NCBI GenBank assembly: GCA_036378175.1
Contig: DASUWY010000010.1
Location: 1 to 64,000 of the forward strand
Origin: Thermoleophilaceae bacterium
GTDB lineage: Bacteria > Actinomycetota > Thermoleophilia > Solirubrobacterales > Thermoleophilaceae
DNA: 64,000 bases
Reading direction: 5' to 3'
Shown here piece after piece: positions 41,450 through 49,974 of this stretch (position 1 is its first letter; each line of letters starts with the position of its first letter). The notes under the pieces were generated by a model. That model was not told where the DNA came from. It was given only the letters and a program-made list of their open reading frames with translations, and searched no databases. The position numbers and the translations under genes are program-made.

Positions 41450-43279
41450 TTACTCCTCGGCGCCTGACATGAGCAGGAGGGCGCCGTACGGCCGGTCGTG
41501 CGCGTTGTGCAGCGGCAGCACACGCACCAGGCACTGGAACTTCCGGCCCCGGCGGTTCACGGCCTCGACCGTTACCTCCTGCTGCTGCGGGTCGCTGCCC
41601 AGCGCGTTGCGGATCGCGTCCTTGAGCGTCTCGACCGGGAAGCCGATGTCCAGAGCGAGGAAGTGCGTGCCCACGACCTCGTGATCGCGCAGGCCCCACA
41701 GCTCGGCTGCCGAGCTGTTCCAGAGCTGAATGCACTGGTCCGCGTCCAGCACGATCACCGCGAAGTCGAGGCTGCCGAGGATCCCCTCGAGGAAGAGGTT
41801 CGCGCGGTCGAGCTCGGTCGCGCGCTCGTTCTGCACCTCGTTCATCGCCTCGAGCTCGTCGTTGGTGGACTGGAGCTCCTCGTTCATCGTTTCGAGCTCC
41901 TCGTTGGTGGACTGGAGCTCCTCGTTTGTCGTCTCGAGCTCCTCAACGGTCGACTGGAGCTCCTCGTAAGCCGTCTCGAGCTCGCGCTCCACGTGCCGGT
42001 GCTGCTCATCGAGGTTCGCGAATGCCGTGACATCGGCGAACGTCACGGCGGTGCCGAGCGTCTCGTGGCTGTCTGCCGCGAACAGCGGGGTGACCTCCAC
42101 GTCGAAGGAGCGTTCATCGTCCGCGCCGATTCGCCAGCGCACCCGACCCAGGGACACCGGGCGGCGCTGCTCGTGCGCCTGCTCGAGTCCTGCGCGCAGC
42201 TCGATGGGTCGGTACGAGACCTCGAGGTCCTGAAGGGGACGCCCTATGTCGGCCGCTCCGATGCCGAACGCCGTCCGCGCCGCCTGGTTGGCGGATGCGA
42301 GGAAGCCGGTGCGGTCGATCGCGAGCTGTGCCACCGGCAAGATGTCCGCGGCACCGTCGCGCAGCAGCGAGTAGCGCTCCGGGCCGCCGTCCGTGGCGAA
42401 GCGCATCACGCTCGATCCCAGCGTGAGGCGGTCGTTCGCGGCGGTGCGCGGCACCTTCTTGAACACGCGCCATTTCAGGTTGTACGGCGTGAAGAGGTCG
42501 CTGTGCGTGATCAGCATCTCGGACTTCCCGAGGAAGAGAAAGCCCGTATCGCGGAGCGAGAAGTTGAAGTGACCCAGGATGCGCGCCTGCGTTTCCGAGG
42601 TGAAGTACATGAGTGAGTTGCGCGACACGAGCAGGTCCGCCCTCGAAATCGGCGCGTCCTGCACCAGGTCGTTGCGCCCGAAGATCAACGACCGGCGAAG
42701 ATCGGCGCGGAACGCGAGGCCGCTCGCGTTCGGCTCGAAGTACCTGTCCAGGTAGTCGTCGGGCACGCCCTTCAGTGCCTGCCGGGTGAAGACGGCGTGG
42801 CGCGCGACGTTGAGCGCGTCCTCATCCACGTCGGTCGCGTAGATCTTCACGCGCGCGCGGAACTCGCTCTCGCCCATCACATCGGCCAGGACCATGGCGA
42901 TCGTATACGCCTCCTCACCCGACGCGCAGGCGGCCGACCACACGCGGATCGGCTGCTGGTCAGGCGTGTCCTCGAGCATCTTTGGAATCACGTCCTCGCG
43001 CAGGAAGTCCCATGCCGCCCGGTCTCGAAAGAAGCCGGTGACGTTGATGAGAATGGTGTCGAAGAGCTCCCTGAACTCGTCGGGATGGACCTCCAGGTAG
43101 TCCTCGTAGTCGCCGTAGCCAGTGATGCCGACGGCGTCCATCCGCTTCTTGATCCGCCGCTCGAGACTGCTGCGCTTGTAGCCCGTGAAGTCGAAGCCGC
43201 GACTGGCCTTCAGGTACTCGAGGAGCGACCGCAGCTCCGCGGGGTCTTCCTGGACTGGTGATTCCTTCTCAGCGCTCAT
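41450..43279 (-). CDS. cheR: CheR-type methyltransferase with coiled coil and PAS domain
   Basis: SAM-dependent glutamate methyltransferase of 609 residues. The CheR core (about 1-285) has LKASRGFDFTGYKRSSLERR, FRELFDTILINVTGFFRDRA and the SAM motif SAACASGEEAYTIAMVLAD. A PAS-like middle (about 310-420) is followed by a heptad coiled coil (about 425-500) of repeated ELQSTNEELET-type units (tandem 42-bp repeats at about 41848-41990) and a C-terminal PAS domain (about 505-605) with AVIVLDADQCIQLWNSSAAE. Overlaps cheB by ATGA. No chemoreceptor, CheA, CheW or flagellar gene is nearby, so the pair probably works in a stand-alone signalling route rather than chemotaxis. Confidence 0.87.
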   Translation of the reverse strand: MSAEKESPVQEDPAELRSLLEYLKASRGFDFTGYKRSSLERRIKKRMDAVGITGYGDYEDYLEVHPDEFRELFDTILINVTGFFRDRAAWDFLREDVIPKMLEDTPDQQPIRVWSAACASGEEAYTIAMVLADVMGESEFRARVKIYATDVDEDALNVARHAVFTRQALKGVPDDYLDRYFEPNASGLAFRADLRRSLIFGRNDLVQDAPISRADLLVSRNSLMYFTSETQARILGHFNFSLRDTGFLFLGKSEMLITHSDLFTPYNLKWRVFKKVPRTAANDRLTLGSSVMRFATDGGPERYSLLRDGAADILPVAQLAIDRTGFLASANQAARTAFGIGAADIGRPLQDLEVSYRPIELRAGLEQAHEQRRPVSLGRVRWRIGADDERSFDVEVTPLFAADSHETLGTAVTFADVTAFANLDEQHRHVERELETAYEELQSTVEELETTNEELQSTNEELETMNEELQSTNDELEAMNEVQNERATELDRANLFLEGILGSLDFAVIVLDADQCIQLWNSSAAELWGLRDHEVVGTHFLALDIGFPVETLKDAIRNALGSDPQQQEVTVEAVNRRGRKFQCLVRVLPLHNAHDRPYGALLLMSGAEE

Positions 43280-44334
43280 GCCGCAGGCTCGTCATCCACG
43301 GGCGTCCCGCCCAGCTCCGCGATCGTGCGGCGAATCGCCTCTGCGTGGGCTTCCACCTCACGCGCCTTCACTTCGAATCGCTCGGAGGTCTGCCGTGACG
43401 TGCGCGCCCTTCGCGCCATCCGCCGGAAGAGGTCCTCGCGCTCCTGAAGGCTGCGCAGCGCGCTCCACAGTGCCGCCTCGAGCGAGCGGCCCTGTTCGTT
43501 CTGCATAGTCTCGGCCGTGTAGGAGTGGCCCACGTGGCAGCGGAAGCGAATCAGGTCGCCCTCCTGGTGCTCCCAGAGAGCGCCGCCGCACTCCGGGCAG
43601 GTGAGCGGCGTGAGGTCGCCGTCGCGCGGCGCCGCTACCTCGGCGGTGTCGAGCGTCGGCTGGTCCCTGAAGGTTTCGTCGTCGTCCGGCGCGCCTTGCA
43701 CTGCCTCAACGGGAGTGTCGATCAAGTTGCAGATCAGATCGGGAATTTCCGCGATCCTTGCCACGTGCGTGGCGGCCCCGTTGTTGATGGCGCTCTGCGG
43801 CATGCCTCCGTAGAGCGCATCCGCCGGGTCCTGTGCGATGGTAGCTCCACCGCGCTCCCGAAGCATCCACAGGCCGGCGGCGCCGTCGTCGAGCGTGCCC
43901 GAGAGCACGATGCCGATCGCCCGCTCACCATAGGCACGGGCCACGCTGCGGAACAGGGGATCAATCGCCGGACGGTGGCCGTTCTCGCGCGGGCCATGGC
44001 TCAGTTGCGCCCGGCCATCCACCACGAGCAGGTGGTGGTCGGGCGGTGCGACGTAGATGTGCCCGCGCTCGAGCTGCTCACCGTGCTGCCCGGCGGTGGC
44101 CGGCAGCTTGCCCGAGCGAGCGAGGATGGCCGGCAGCATGCTGGTGCCCGTCGGCAGCAGGTGCATCACCACGACCAGCGCGGCTGGAAGCTCGAGCGGC
44201 AGCTCGGCCACGAGCTCTCGCAGGGCCTCCACGCCGCCCGCGGACGCGCCGATCGCGACTAGCTCGCGCTGGACCGTCTCCTCGACCGGTTGCGGCGGAA
44301 ACCCGGACTCGGCTTGCGCCGGGTCAATGGACAT
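43276..44334 (-). CDS. cheB: CheB-type methylesterase without receiver domain, zinc-ribbon C-terminus
   Basis: Methylesterase/glutaminase of 352 residues. Catalytic residues by family pattern are S31 in AIGASAGGVEAL, H58 in VVMHLLPTG and D150 in LSGTLDDG. The usual N-terminal phosphoacceptor receiver is missing: the protein starts with about 24 polar residues and then the catalytic domain (25-210). A C-terminal module (about 240-285) has CPECGGALWEHQEGD followed by FRCHVGHSYTAE, a Cys2-CysHis zinc-binding pattern, then helices. Its stop overlaps the CheR start. Domain set suggests regulation by metal or redox state rather than by phosphorylation (inference). Confidence 0.87.
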   Translation of the reverse strand: MSIDPAQAESGFPPQPVEETVQRELVAIGASAGGVEALRELVAELPLELPAALVVVMHLLPTGTSMLPAILARSGKLPATAGQHGEQLERGHIYVAPPDHHLLVVDGRAQLSHGPRENGHRPAIDPLFRSVARAYGERAIGIVLSGTLDDGAAGLWMLRERGGATIAQDPADALYGGMPQSAINNGAATHVARIAEIPDLICNLIDTPVEAVQGAPDDDETFRDQPTLDTAEVAAPRDGDLTPLTCPECGGALWEHQEGDLIRFRCHVGHSYTAETMQNEQGRSLEAALWSALRSLQEREDLFRRMARRARTSRQTSERFEVKAREVEAHAEAIRRTIAELGGTPVDDEPAA

Positions 44335-44372
44335 GCAGTGATTCTCGCAGTCCCGCCGACCGGCTGCTGGAG

Positions 44373-44762
44373 CTATGCCCCGTCAGACGCGCGTTCGAGC
44401 ATGAAGATCTCGACGTTGAGATCGGGATCCATGTGGACGTTGCTCATGAAGGCGACCACGCGGCGCCCGACGATGTCCTGCACCGTCTCGATGAACTCGT
44501 CCTGGACCGCCGCCTGGAACTCCTGCCGCTGGCGCGTGACGGCATCGCCTCGCCCGCTCCTGGCGAGCGTCTGCTCCGCGCGCGTGAGGCCGCCGCGGAG
44601 CACGCAGATAACCATGTCGTCCATGTAGTACGACCGCGCCTTGGTCGGTCCCTTGCCGTAGTAGCGCTTGTAGAGGCCGACGATCGCGTTCGACAGGTTG
44701 GCGAGCATCGGCCCGCGGTCGTGCTCGGACTCGTGATCGTGTGGAACGAGTGGAATTTCCAT
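44373..44762 (-). CDS. DUF2294 family protein
   Basis: Protein of 129 residues of the Na+/HCO3- associated DUF2294 family, function unsettled. The core pattern is ANLSNAIVGLYKRYYGKGPT followed by MVICVLRGGLTRAEQTLA and a C-terminal VVAFMSNVHMDPDLNVEIFM. ATG at 44762. It is divergent from a ribbon-helix-helix protein with only 59 bp between starts and a perfect palindrome in that gap, which may regulate both. Cytoplasmic, no membrane segment. Confidence 0.82.
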   Translation of the reverse strand: MEIPLVPHDHESEHDRGPMLANLSNAIVGLYKRYYGKGPTKARSYYMDDMVICVLRGGLTRAEQTLARSGRGDAVTRQRQEFQAAVQDEFIETVQDIVGRRVVAFMSNVHMDPDLNVEIFMLERASDGA

Positions 44763-44802
44763 CGCGGACCCCGGAATAGATAAGATAGCGGAACGATACC
44801 GC

Positions 44803-44814
44803 ACCGATATCGGT
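44803..44814. promoter_or_regulatory. 12-bp perfect palindrome ACCGATATCGGT in a divergent promoter
   Basis: ACCGATATCGGT is fully self-complementary. It lies 8 bp before the start of the ribbon-helix-helix gene (44822) and 40 bp before the DUF2294 gene (44762). A related, imperfect half-site set (GCGGAACGATACCGC, 44788-44802) abuts it. Ribbon-helix-helix dimers typically bind such short palindromes and repress their own gene, so it is a good operator candidate. Confidence 0.6.
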
Positions 44815-44821
44815 TACTGCG

Positions 44822-45280
44822 ATGACAACGTACCGCGATCTCAAGAGCCACCAGACCACGATCCGGTTTTCCCCGTCTCAATGGGAGGCGCTTGAGAATG
44901 CGGCGCGGGACCGGGATATGAGCGTGGCCCAGTACGTCCGCGATGCCGCGCGCGCACGTCTCGAGGAGGATGCGGCCCTAGCCTCCAGCGAGCGCCATCG
45001 GGCTTTCGCGGAGGGCGTGGAGCACGCTCGGGAGCATTCCCTCGGCGAGGCGGAGAGTGCGGTCGCGCTCTGGGAGCAGGGACGTCAGGCGCGCGAGCGC
45101 GCGAAGGACCTGCGCGAGCAGAGCCTCCGGCAGCGATCGGCCGCGAGCAAGCAATCGGCACGCTCGGTTGGCGAACCAAAAAGCGCCGCGGCTGTGTGGG
45201 AGCGGGGCGCGGCCGCGCGCGAACGCGCCCAGTTGCTCCACGAGCGCGCGCGCAGCTTCAGGGCCCCCAAGCGGGACTAG
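44822..45280 (+). CDS. ribbon-helix-helix DNA-binding protein with duplicated C-terminal helical repeat
   Basis: Protein of 152 residues. The N-terminal ribbon-helix-helix (about 10-48) reads QTTIRFSPSQWEALENAARD then MSVAQYVRDAARARL, the Arc/MetJ-like pattern. The C-terminal part holds two copies of one helical unit, 42 residues apart: GEAESAVALWEQGRQARERA (75-94) and GEPKSAAAVWERGAAARERA (117-136), with the same S-A-x-A-x-W-E-x-G-x-x-A-R-E-R-A pattern. No toxin follows, so it is not an obvious antitoxin. Its TAG stop shares CTAG with the convergent zinc-ribbon gene. Confidence 0.8.
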   Translation: MTTYRDLKSHQTTIRFSPSQWEALENAARDRDMSVAQYVRDAARARLEEDAALASSERHRAFAEGVEHAREHSLGEAESAVALWEQGRQARERAKDLREQSLRQRSAASKQSARSVGEPKSAAAVWERGAAARERAQLLHERARSFRAPKRD

Positions 45281-45480
45281 CGGGTCTGCCCGGCAACGCG
45301 ATGCCGGTACAGGACGCACCCTGCGTGGTGGGGTGTGCCGTCCACCAGCACCGCGTGATCAGCGGCCGCAAGCGGCTCGCCGCAGGCCGCACAGACCTCG
45401 CTGGCGTGCGGCGCGCGGCGACGGCGGCTCCTTCCCTGGAGCAACGCTTGGATGCGGGAGTTGGTCGGGCGGTTAGGCAT
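45277..45480 (-). CDS. small zinc-ribbon protein
   Basis: Protein of 67 residues: a basic N-terminus (QGRSRRRRAP), then EVCAACGEPLAAADHAVLVD and HHAGCVLYRH. The C-x2-C (30-33) and H-x2-C (52-55) spacing with 18 residues between is a treble-clef or zinc-ribbon pattern often seen in small actinobacterial proteins of unknown function. ATG at 45480. Its TAG overlaps that of the convergent ribbon-helix-helix gene within CTAG. Probably binds one zinc ion; nucleic-acid or protein binding is possible. The 181 bp upstream contain no gene I recognise. Confidence 0.65.
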   Translation of the reverse strand: MPNRPTNSRIQALLQGRSRRRRAPHASEVCAACGEPLAAADHAVLVDGTPHHAGCVLYRHRVAGQTR

Positions 45481-45661
45481 GTGAGGAAGCGGCGGTTCCG
45501 GCTGGTCCGCTGCCACCATGAGGGGGGCTGCTCGTCCCAAGCGGGTAGGGGCGCTCGAGGCACGGGGGCGCGTGCGGCGGGCGTGGGTACAGCCTATATG
45601 AGCCGCTGTTCCTGCTGAGCCGGATGGCGCGCTCACGCTCGATCCGGCACGATACGCGCGC

Positions 45662-46255
45662 ATGGACGACCGCTTCGAGATCAGGCAGCTCGTCGAGAAC
45701 TGGGTGGTGTGGCGCGACGCCGGCGACTGGGAGCGCTTCCGGACCGTCTGGCACCTTCCGGGGAAGATGATGGCCACGTGGTTCCAGGGGACCGCGGACG
45801 AGTTCATCGAGGTGAGCAGGCAAGGCTGGGAGCGGGGGGTGCGCATCCTGCACTTCCTCGGCGGCAGCTCGATCGACCTGAGCGGCCACCGGGCTATCGC
45901 CCAGACGAAGATGACGATCTCGCAACGCGCGCTCGTGCACGACGTGGAGGTGGACGTGGTGTGCACCGGGCGCTTCTACGACTTCATCGAGCGCCGTGAC
46001 GGCCGCTGGGGGCTCGTTCACCGGCAGCCGATCTACGAGAAGGACCGCATGGACCCGGTGGACCCGGCGGCGCGGCTCGAGCTCGACCGCTCCCTGCTGG
46101 ACAGCTTCCCGGTGGGCTACAGGCATCTCGCGTATCTCCAGGCCGGCATCGGCTACGAGGTCAAGCCCGACATGCCGGGGCTCGACGGGCCGGAGGTGGA
46201 GGAGCTCTACCGGCGCGGGGCGGCGTGGCTAGAGGGCCAGGACGTCGAGCTCTGA
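45662..46255 (+). CDS. SnoaL-like (NTF2-fold) protein
   Basis: Protein of 197 residues of the NTF2/SnoaL cone fold. MDDRFEIRQLVENWVVWRDA is the standard first helix, AGDWERFRTVWHLPGKMMAT follows, and GRFYDFIERRDGRWGLVHRQ is the closing strand pair with the usual R-x-G-x-W. Such proteins may be enzymes on polycyclic substrates or simple binders. A C-terminal extension of about 60 residues past the fold is longer than usual. A 7-bp inverted repeat (GCCGGAT/ATCCGGC, 45619-45648) lies just upstream. Overlaps the convergent oxidase by 27 bp. Confidence 0.8.
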   Translation: MDDRFEIRQLVENWVVWRDAGDWERFRTVWHLPGKMMATWFQGTADEFIEVSRQGWERGVRILHFLGGSSIDLSGHRAIAQTKMTISQRALVHDVEVDVVCTGRFYDFIERRDGRWGLVHRQPIYEKDRMDPVDPAARLELDRSLLDSFPVGYRHLAYLQAGIGYEVKPDMPGLDGPEVEELYRRGAAWLEGQDVEL

Positions 46256-47353
46256 GCTCTGGCCCGTGGCGATCAGCTCAGCCACGCCGCGGCCGGCGAT
46301 GAAGCCGATCAGGTTGCCGGTGCCGGAGTAGCCGCCGAGCGTGTAGAGCCCCTCGTCCACCTGTCCGGCAAACGGCCGGTCGCCCTCGCTGAAGCCCACC
46401 ACACCCACCCAGCGGTGGGTCACATCCGCCTCATGCAGCCCCAGCTCATCGTGTACGTAACGCTCGAGCCGCTCCCACACCGCCGGGTTGCCCTGCTCGG
46501 CGTCAACGATGTGTGAGCTTTCGCCGTCGAGGTCGCTGAAGCCGCCGAGCGCAAGCCGCCCATCCGGCGCCTGCTGGAAATACTCGTACCCGTAGCGCGC
46601 GTAGACGAGCGTGTTCACCACGCGATCGGGCAGGGGCGCGGTGGCGATCATGTGCAGGCGCCTCGCGCGCACCCGCTCCACGAACGCCGCGGCCGCCGCG
46701 TCGCCGGCTACCACGGTGCGAGCTGCCTTCACGGGGCGGCCGGGCTCGGCAGGCGTGTTCTCGAAGATGCGTGCTCCCTGGCGCTCGGCGTCCTGGGCGA
46801 GCGCGCGGATCCAGCGCGCCGGTTGCAGCGCGGCGTCGTGATCCACGAGGCAGCCCGCGTGGCCGATGCCGCGCAGCATGGGCTCGAGCTGGTCGCGCTC
46901 AACGAGCTCCGCCGCGAAGCCGTCCTCGCGCAGCGCGTCCACGTGCCTGCGCACGTGGACGGCCTCCTCGGCGGAGGTGGCCAGGCGCAGCGAGCCCACC
47001 CGCCGCACGGCGTCCGCGGCGCCAAGGTCCCGCGCCAGCGCCACCACCTCGTCCTGGGCCTCCACCGTGCGCGCGTAGAGCCGCCGCGCGGCGTCGCGGC
47101 CCCAGCGCTCGCGCGCGTCCACGTGAAACGGCGCGCCGCCCGCCAGCAGGAAGCCGCCGTTGCGCCCGCTCGCGCCGCTCGCCACGGTGCGCGCCTCGAG
47201 CACGACCGTGTCCACTCCGCGCCGCGCCAGCTCGCGCGCGCAGGAAAGGCCGCTCACCCCCGCGCCGATCACGCACACGTCCGCGCTCGTCTCGCCCTCG
47301 AGCCGCGGGCGCGGCTCGTACGGGTAGTCGAGCCAGTAGGGGACGGTCTGCAT
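46229..47353 (-). CDS. FAD-dependent D-amino-acid-oxidase-like (DAO family) oxidoreductase
   Basis: Flavoprotein of 374 residues, glycine-oxidase/gamma-glutamylputrescine-oxidase-like. DVCVIGAGVSGLSCARELAR is the FAD-binding motif, SGASGRNGGFLLAGGAP the second family motif, and GLYTLGGYSGTGNLIGFIAG the C-terminal FAD contact. Compared with relatives, the region after GARIFENTPAE looks about 15 residues short before the VVAGDAAAAAF strand, so substrate-binding may be altered. PYWLDYPYEPRPRLEGE at the start is typical of the family. ATG at 47353. Amine or amino acid substrate; not determined. Confidence 0.83.
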   Translation of the reverse strand: MQTVPYWLDYPYEPRPRLEGETSADVCVIGAGVSGLSCARELARRGVDTVVLEARTVASGASGRNGGFLLAGGAPFHVDARERWGRDAARRLYARTVEAQDEVVALARDLGAADAVRRVGSLRLATSAEEAVHVRRHVDALREDGFAAELVERDQLEPMLRGIGHAGCLVDHDAALQPARWIRALAQDAERQGARIFENTPAEPGRPVKAARTVVAGDAAAAAFVERVRARRLHMIATAPLPDRVVNTLVYARYGYEYFQQAPDGRLALGGFSDLDGESSHIVDAEQGNPAVWERLERYVHDELGLHEADVTHRWVGVVGFSEGDRPFAGQVDEGLYTLGGYSGTGNLIGFIAGRGVAELIATGQSSELDVLAL

Positions 47354-47407
47354 GGCGCGTTTCTACTACGTGGTTGACCTGAGGCGCGCGAGCCTTAGGC
47401 TCTTCAT

Positions 47408-48583
47408 GTGGGTTTGCACACATCGGAGACGGACGCGGGGGCCGCCACCCACGAGCGCCTCGCCCGGCTTGCCGAGGAGCAGGCCGCTCTGCGGCGCGTG
47501 GCCACCGTCGTGGCGAGCGGTGCCGAGCCCGAGGAGGTGTTCGAGCTCGTGACCGAGGAGGCCGGGAAGCTGCTCGACGCCAGCTCCGCCGGGATGATCC
47601 GGTACGAGCCCGACGGGGAGAGCGCCCTTGTGGTGGGCCGCTGGCACGGGTCCGACCCCCTTGGCATGGAGGTGGGCACGACGGTGCCGGTGTCGGGCGA
47701 CACCGGTGTGGCGCACGTTCTCCGCACGGGAAGGCCGGTGCGGGTCGAGAGCTTCAAGGGCCGGCGTGGCTGGATCGCCGAGGAGATGAACCGGCTCGGC
47801 TTCCGAGGCACCGTGAGCGCCCCGATCACAGTGGGAGGCCGGATCTGGGGCGCGGTGATCGTCGCCACCTCCGGCAACGAGCCGATGCCGCCGGACACGG
47901 AGACGCGGCTCAGCGAGTTCGCCGACCTCGTGGCGCTGGCGCTCGCCTCGGCGGCCGCCAAGCAGGAGCTGATCGAGTCGCGCGCGCGGATCGTGCACGC
48001 GGGCGACGCGGCGCGCCGGAGGCTCGAGCGCGACCTTCACGATGGCGCCCAGCAGCGCCTCGTGTCGCTCGCTCTCTCGCTGCGCGTGGCGTGCGACGCC
48101 CTCGACTCGTCGGATCCGGCGCGGGGGCGCGAGCTGCTCGAGCACGCGCGGGGCGAGCTCGACCACGCGATCGACGAGCTGCGCGAGCTGGCGCGCGGAA
48201 TCCACCCGGCGGTGCTCACCGAGCGCGGCCTCGCGGCCGCCGTGGAGGTGCTGTGCGCGCGGTCGCCGGTGCCGGTGAACGCGGAGGTGACGAGTGACCG
48301 CCTCACGCCGGCCCTCGAGGCGGCTTCCTACTACGTCGTGTCCGAGGCGCTCACCAATGTGGCCCGCTATTCGGGCGCGAGCTTGGCCGCGATCACGGTG
48401 AGCCGCGCCGGCGACCGCGTGACGGTGGAGATCTCAGACGACGGCTGCGGCGGCGCCGATCCCGAGAACGGCTCCGGCCTGCGCGGCCTCGCCGATCGCG
48501 TGGAGGCGCTCGACGGACGGCTTCACATCCACAGCCCCGTGGGTGAGGGCACGCGGGTCCGCGCCGAGTTCTTCGTCGCCTAG
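47408..48583 (+). CDS. GAF-domain sensor histidine kinase (NarL/HisKA_3 type)
   Basis: Soluble histidine kinase of 391 residues. GAF domain (about 30-190) with VASGAEPEEVFELVTEEAGK and FRGTVSAPITVGGRIWGAVI; dimerization/phosphoacceptor region with RRLERDLHDGAQQRLVSLAL, H211 the likely phosphorylated residue; ATPase domain with EALTNVARYSGAS and ISDDGCGGADP then GSGLRGLADRV. No transmembrane helix. No response regulator is adjacent, so it is an orphan; partners would be LuxR-type regulators elsewhere. GTG start. Shares CTAG stop with the convergent acyl-CoA dehydrogenase. Confidence 0.9.
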   Translation: MGLHTSETDAGAATHERLARLAEEQAALRRVATVVASGAEPEEVFELVTEEAGKLLDASSAGMIRYEPDGESALVVGRWHGSDPLGMEVGTTVPVSGDTGVAHVLRTGRPVRVESFKGRRGWIAEEMNRLGFRGTVSAPITVGGRIWGAVIVATSGNEPMPPDTETRLSEFADLVALALASAAAKQELIESRARIVHAGDAARRRLERDLHDGAQQRLVSLALSLRVACDALDSSDPARGRELLEHARGELDHAIDELRELARGIHPAVLTERGLAAAVEVLCARSPVPVNAEVTSDRLTPALEAASYYVVSEALTNVARYSGASLAAITVSRAGDRVTVEISDDGCGGADPENGSGLRGLADRVEALDGRLHIHSPVGEGTRVRAEFFVA

Positions 48584-49974
48584 CTGCGCTTGCGCTTACG
48601 CGAGCCGCTGCTCGGCGGCGACAGCACCGCCATCACCGGTCGCAGGATGGACCGCGGCACGCTGCGCGCCATCTTCATTCCGGCCATTCCCGCGCGCGCT
48701 CTGAACGGGGTGCCGCGGCCCACGCCGCGGCTCGGCGCGAAGCGCCGGGTGGGGAGCTGGTGGTGTAGCGGCGGCTCGTCGGCGGCGTCACCGAGCGTGC
48801 GGCCGATCACGAGCCGCTGGATCTCGCTCGTGCCCTCGAAGATCGTGTAGAGCTTGGCGTCGCGGTACCACTTCTCCACGGGCAGGTCGCGCACGTAGCC
48901 CCAGCCGCCGCACACCTGGATCGCGCGCTCTGTGATCGCCACCGCCACCTCGGAGGCCTTCATCTTCGACATCGATCCCTCGGCATGGTGGAACGGGATC
49001 TTCTGGGCGGCCATCCACGCGGCGCGCCAGGTGAGCAGCCGCGCTGCGTCCAGCTCCGCGGCGAGCTCGGCGAGCGGGAACGAGATGCCCTGCTTCTCGA
49101 GGATTGGCTCGCCGAACGCCTCGCGCTCTGACGCCCAGTCGCAGGCGAACTCGAAGGCGGCGCGCGCTATGCCGAGCGCCTGGGCCGCCACCATCGGCCG
49201 CGTCTGCTCGAAGGCTCCGAGCGTTGCAGAGCGGCCCTCGCCCGCACGCGCCTGCTCAAACCGGCGCTCGAGCTTCTTCTCGCCGCCCAGCAGGTGGTCC
49301 GCGGGCACGCGGCAGTTCTCGAACGTGATCTCCGCCGTATGGGAGGCCCGGCAGCCGAGCTTCTCGAGCTTGCGCACGAGCGTGAGCCCGGGCGTGCCGC
49401 CGGGCACCACGAACAGCGCCTGGCCGCGGTGGCCGAGGTCGGGATCCACCGTGGCGTTCACCACGTGCACGTTCGCGATGCCCCCGTTGCCGATCCAGAT
49501 CTTGTGGCCGTCGATCACCCACTCGTCGCCGTCCTTGCGCGCACGGGTGCGCAGGTTGCGAACGTCGCTGCCGCCCTCGGGCTCGGACACGGCGAGCGCG
49601 GCGAGCTTGAGGTCGCCCGGCTCGCCGAAGCACTCCGGCGCCCAGCGAAGGAGCTGCTCCGGGGTGGCCGCCTGCGCCACCGCCGACAGCGCCAGCGCCG
49701 GCATCACGATCGCGAGGCCGATGCCGGCGCAGCCCCAGAAGAGCTCCTCCATGAACAGCGGCAGCGACAGGCCCGTGGGGTCCCCAATCAGGTCGCGGTA
49801 GAAGAGCGGGTTGTAGAACCCCTGCCGCGACGCCTCCTCGAGCACCGGCCACGGGAACTCCTCGCGCTTGTCGTATTCCTCGGCCACGGGCCGGATCACG
49901 TCCGCGGCGAAGCGGTGGGTGCGCTCCACGAGGTCGTGGTGCGCGGGGGAGAGGCGGAGGTCGAACCCGCTCAT
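48580..49974 (-). CDS. acyl-CoA dehydrogenase
   Basis: FAD enzyme of 464 residues that introduces the alpha-beta double bond into acyl-CoA. LAALAVSEPEGGSDVRNLRT and VIDGHKIWIGNGG are FAD/substrate motifs; YRDAKLYTIFEGTSEIQRLV holds the catalytic-base region; CGGWGYVRDLPVEKWYRD precedes it. After about residue 410 a basic, low-complexity tail (RRFAPSRGVGRGTPF and ending SGSRKRKRS) extends beyond the family core. ATG at 49974 overlaps the thiolase stop (ATGA), so the two are co-translated. Part of a fatty-acid or steroid side-chain oxidation set with the next three genes. Confidence 0.9.
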   Translation of the reverse strand: MSGFDLRLSPAHHDLVERTHRFAADVIRPVAEEYDKREEFPWPVLEEASRQGFYNPLFYRDLIGDPTGLSLPLFMEELFWGCAGIGLAIVMPALALSAVAQAATPEQLLRWAPECFGEPGDLKLAALAVSEPEGGSDVRNLRTRARKDGDEWVIDGHKIWIGNGGIANVHVVNATVDPDLGHRGQALFVVPGGTPGLTLVRKLEKLGCRASHTAEITFENCRVPADHLLGGEKKLERRFEQARAGEGRSATLGAFEQTRPMVAAQALGIARAAFEFACDWASEREAFGEPILEKQGISFPLAELAAELDAARLLTWRAAWMAAQKIPFHHAEGSMSKMKASEVAVAITERAIQVCGGWGYVRDLPVEKWYRDAKLYTIFEGTSEIQRLVIGRTLGDAADEPPLHHQLPTRRFAPSRGVGRGTPFRARAGMAGMKMARSVPRSILRPVMAVLSPPSSGSRKRKRS

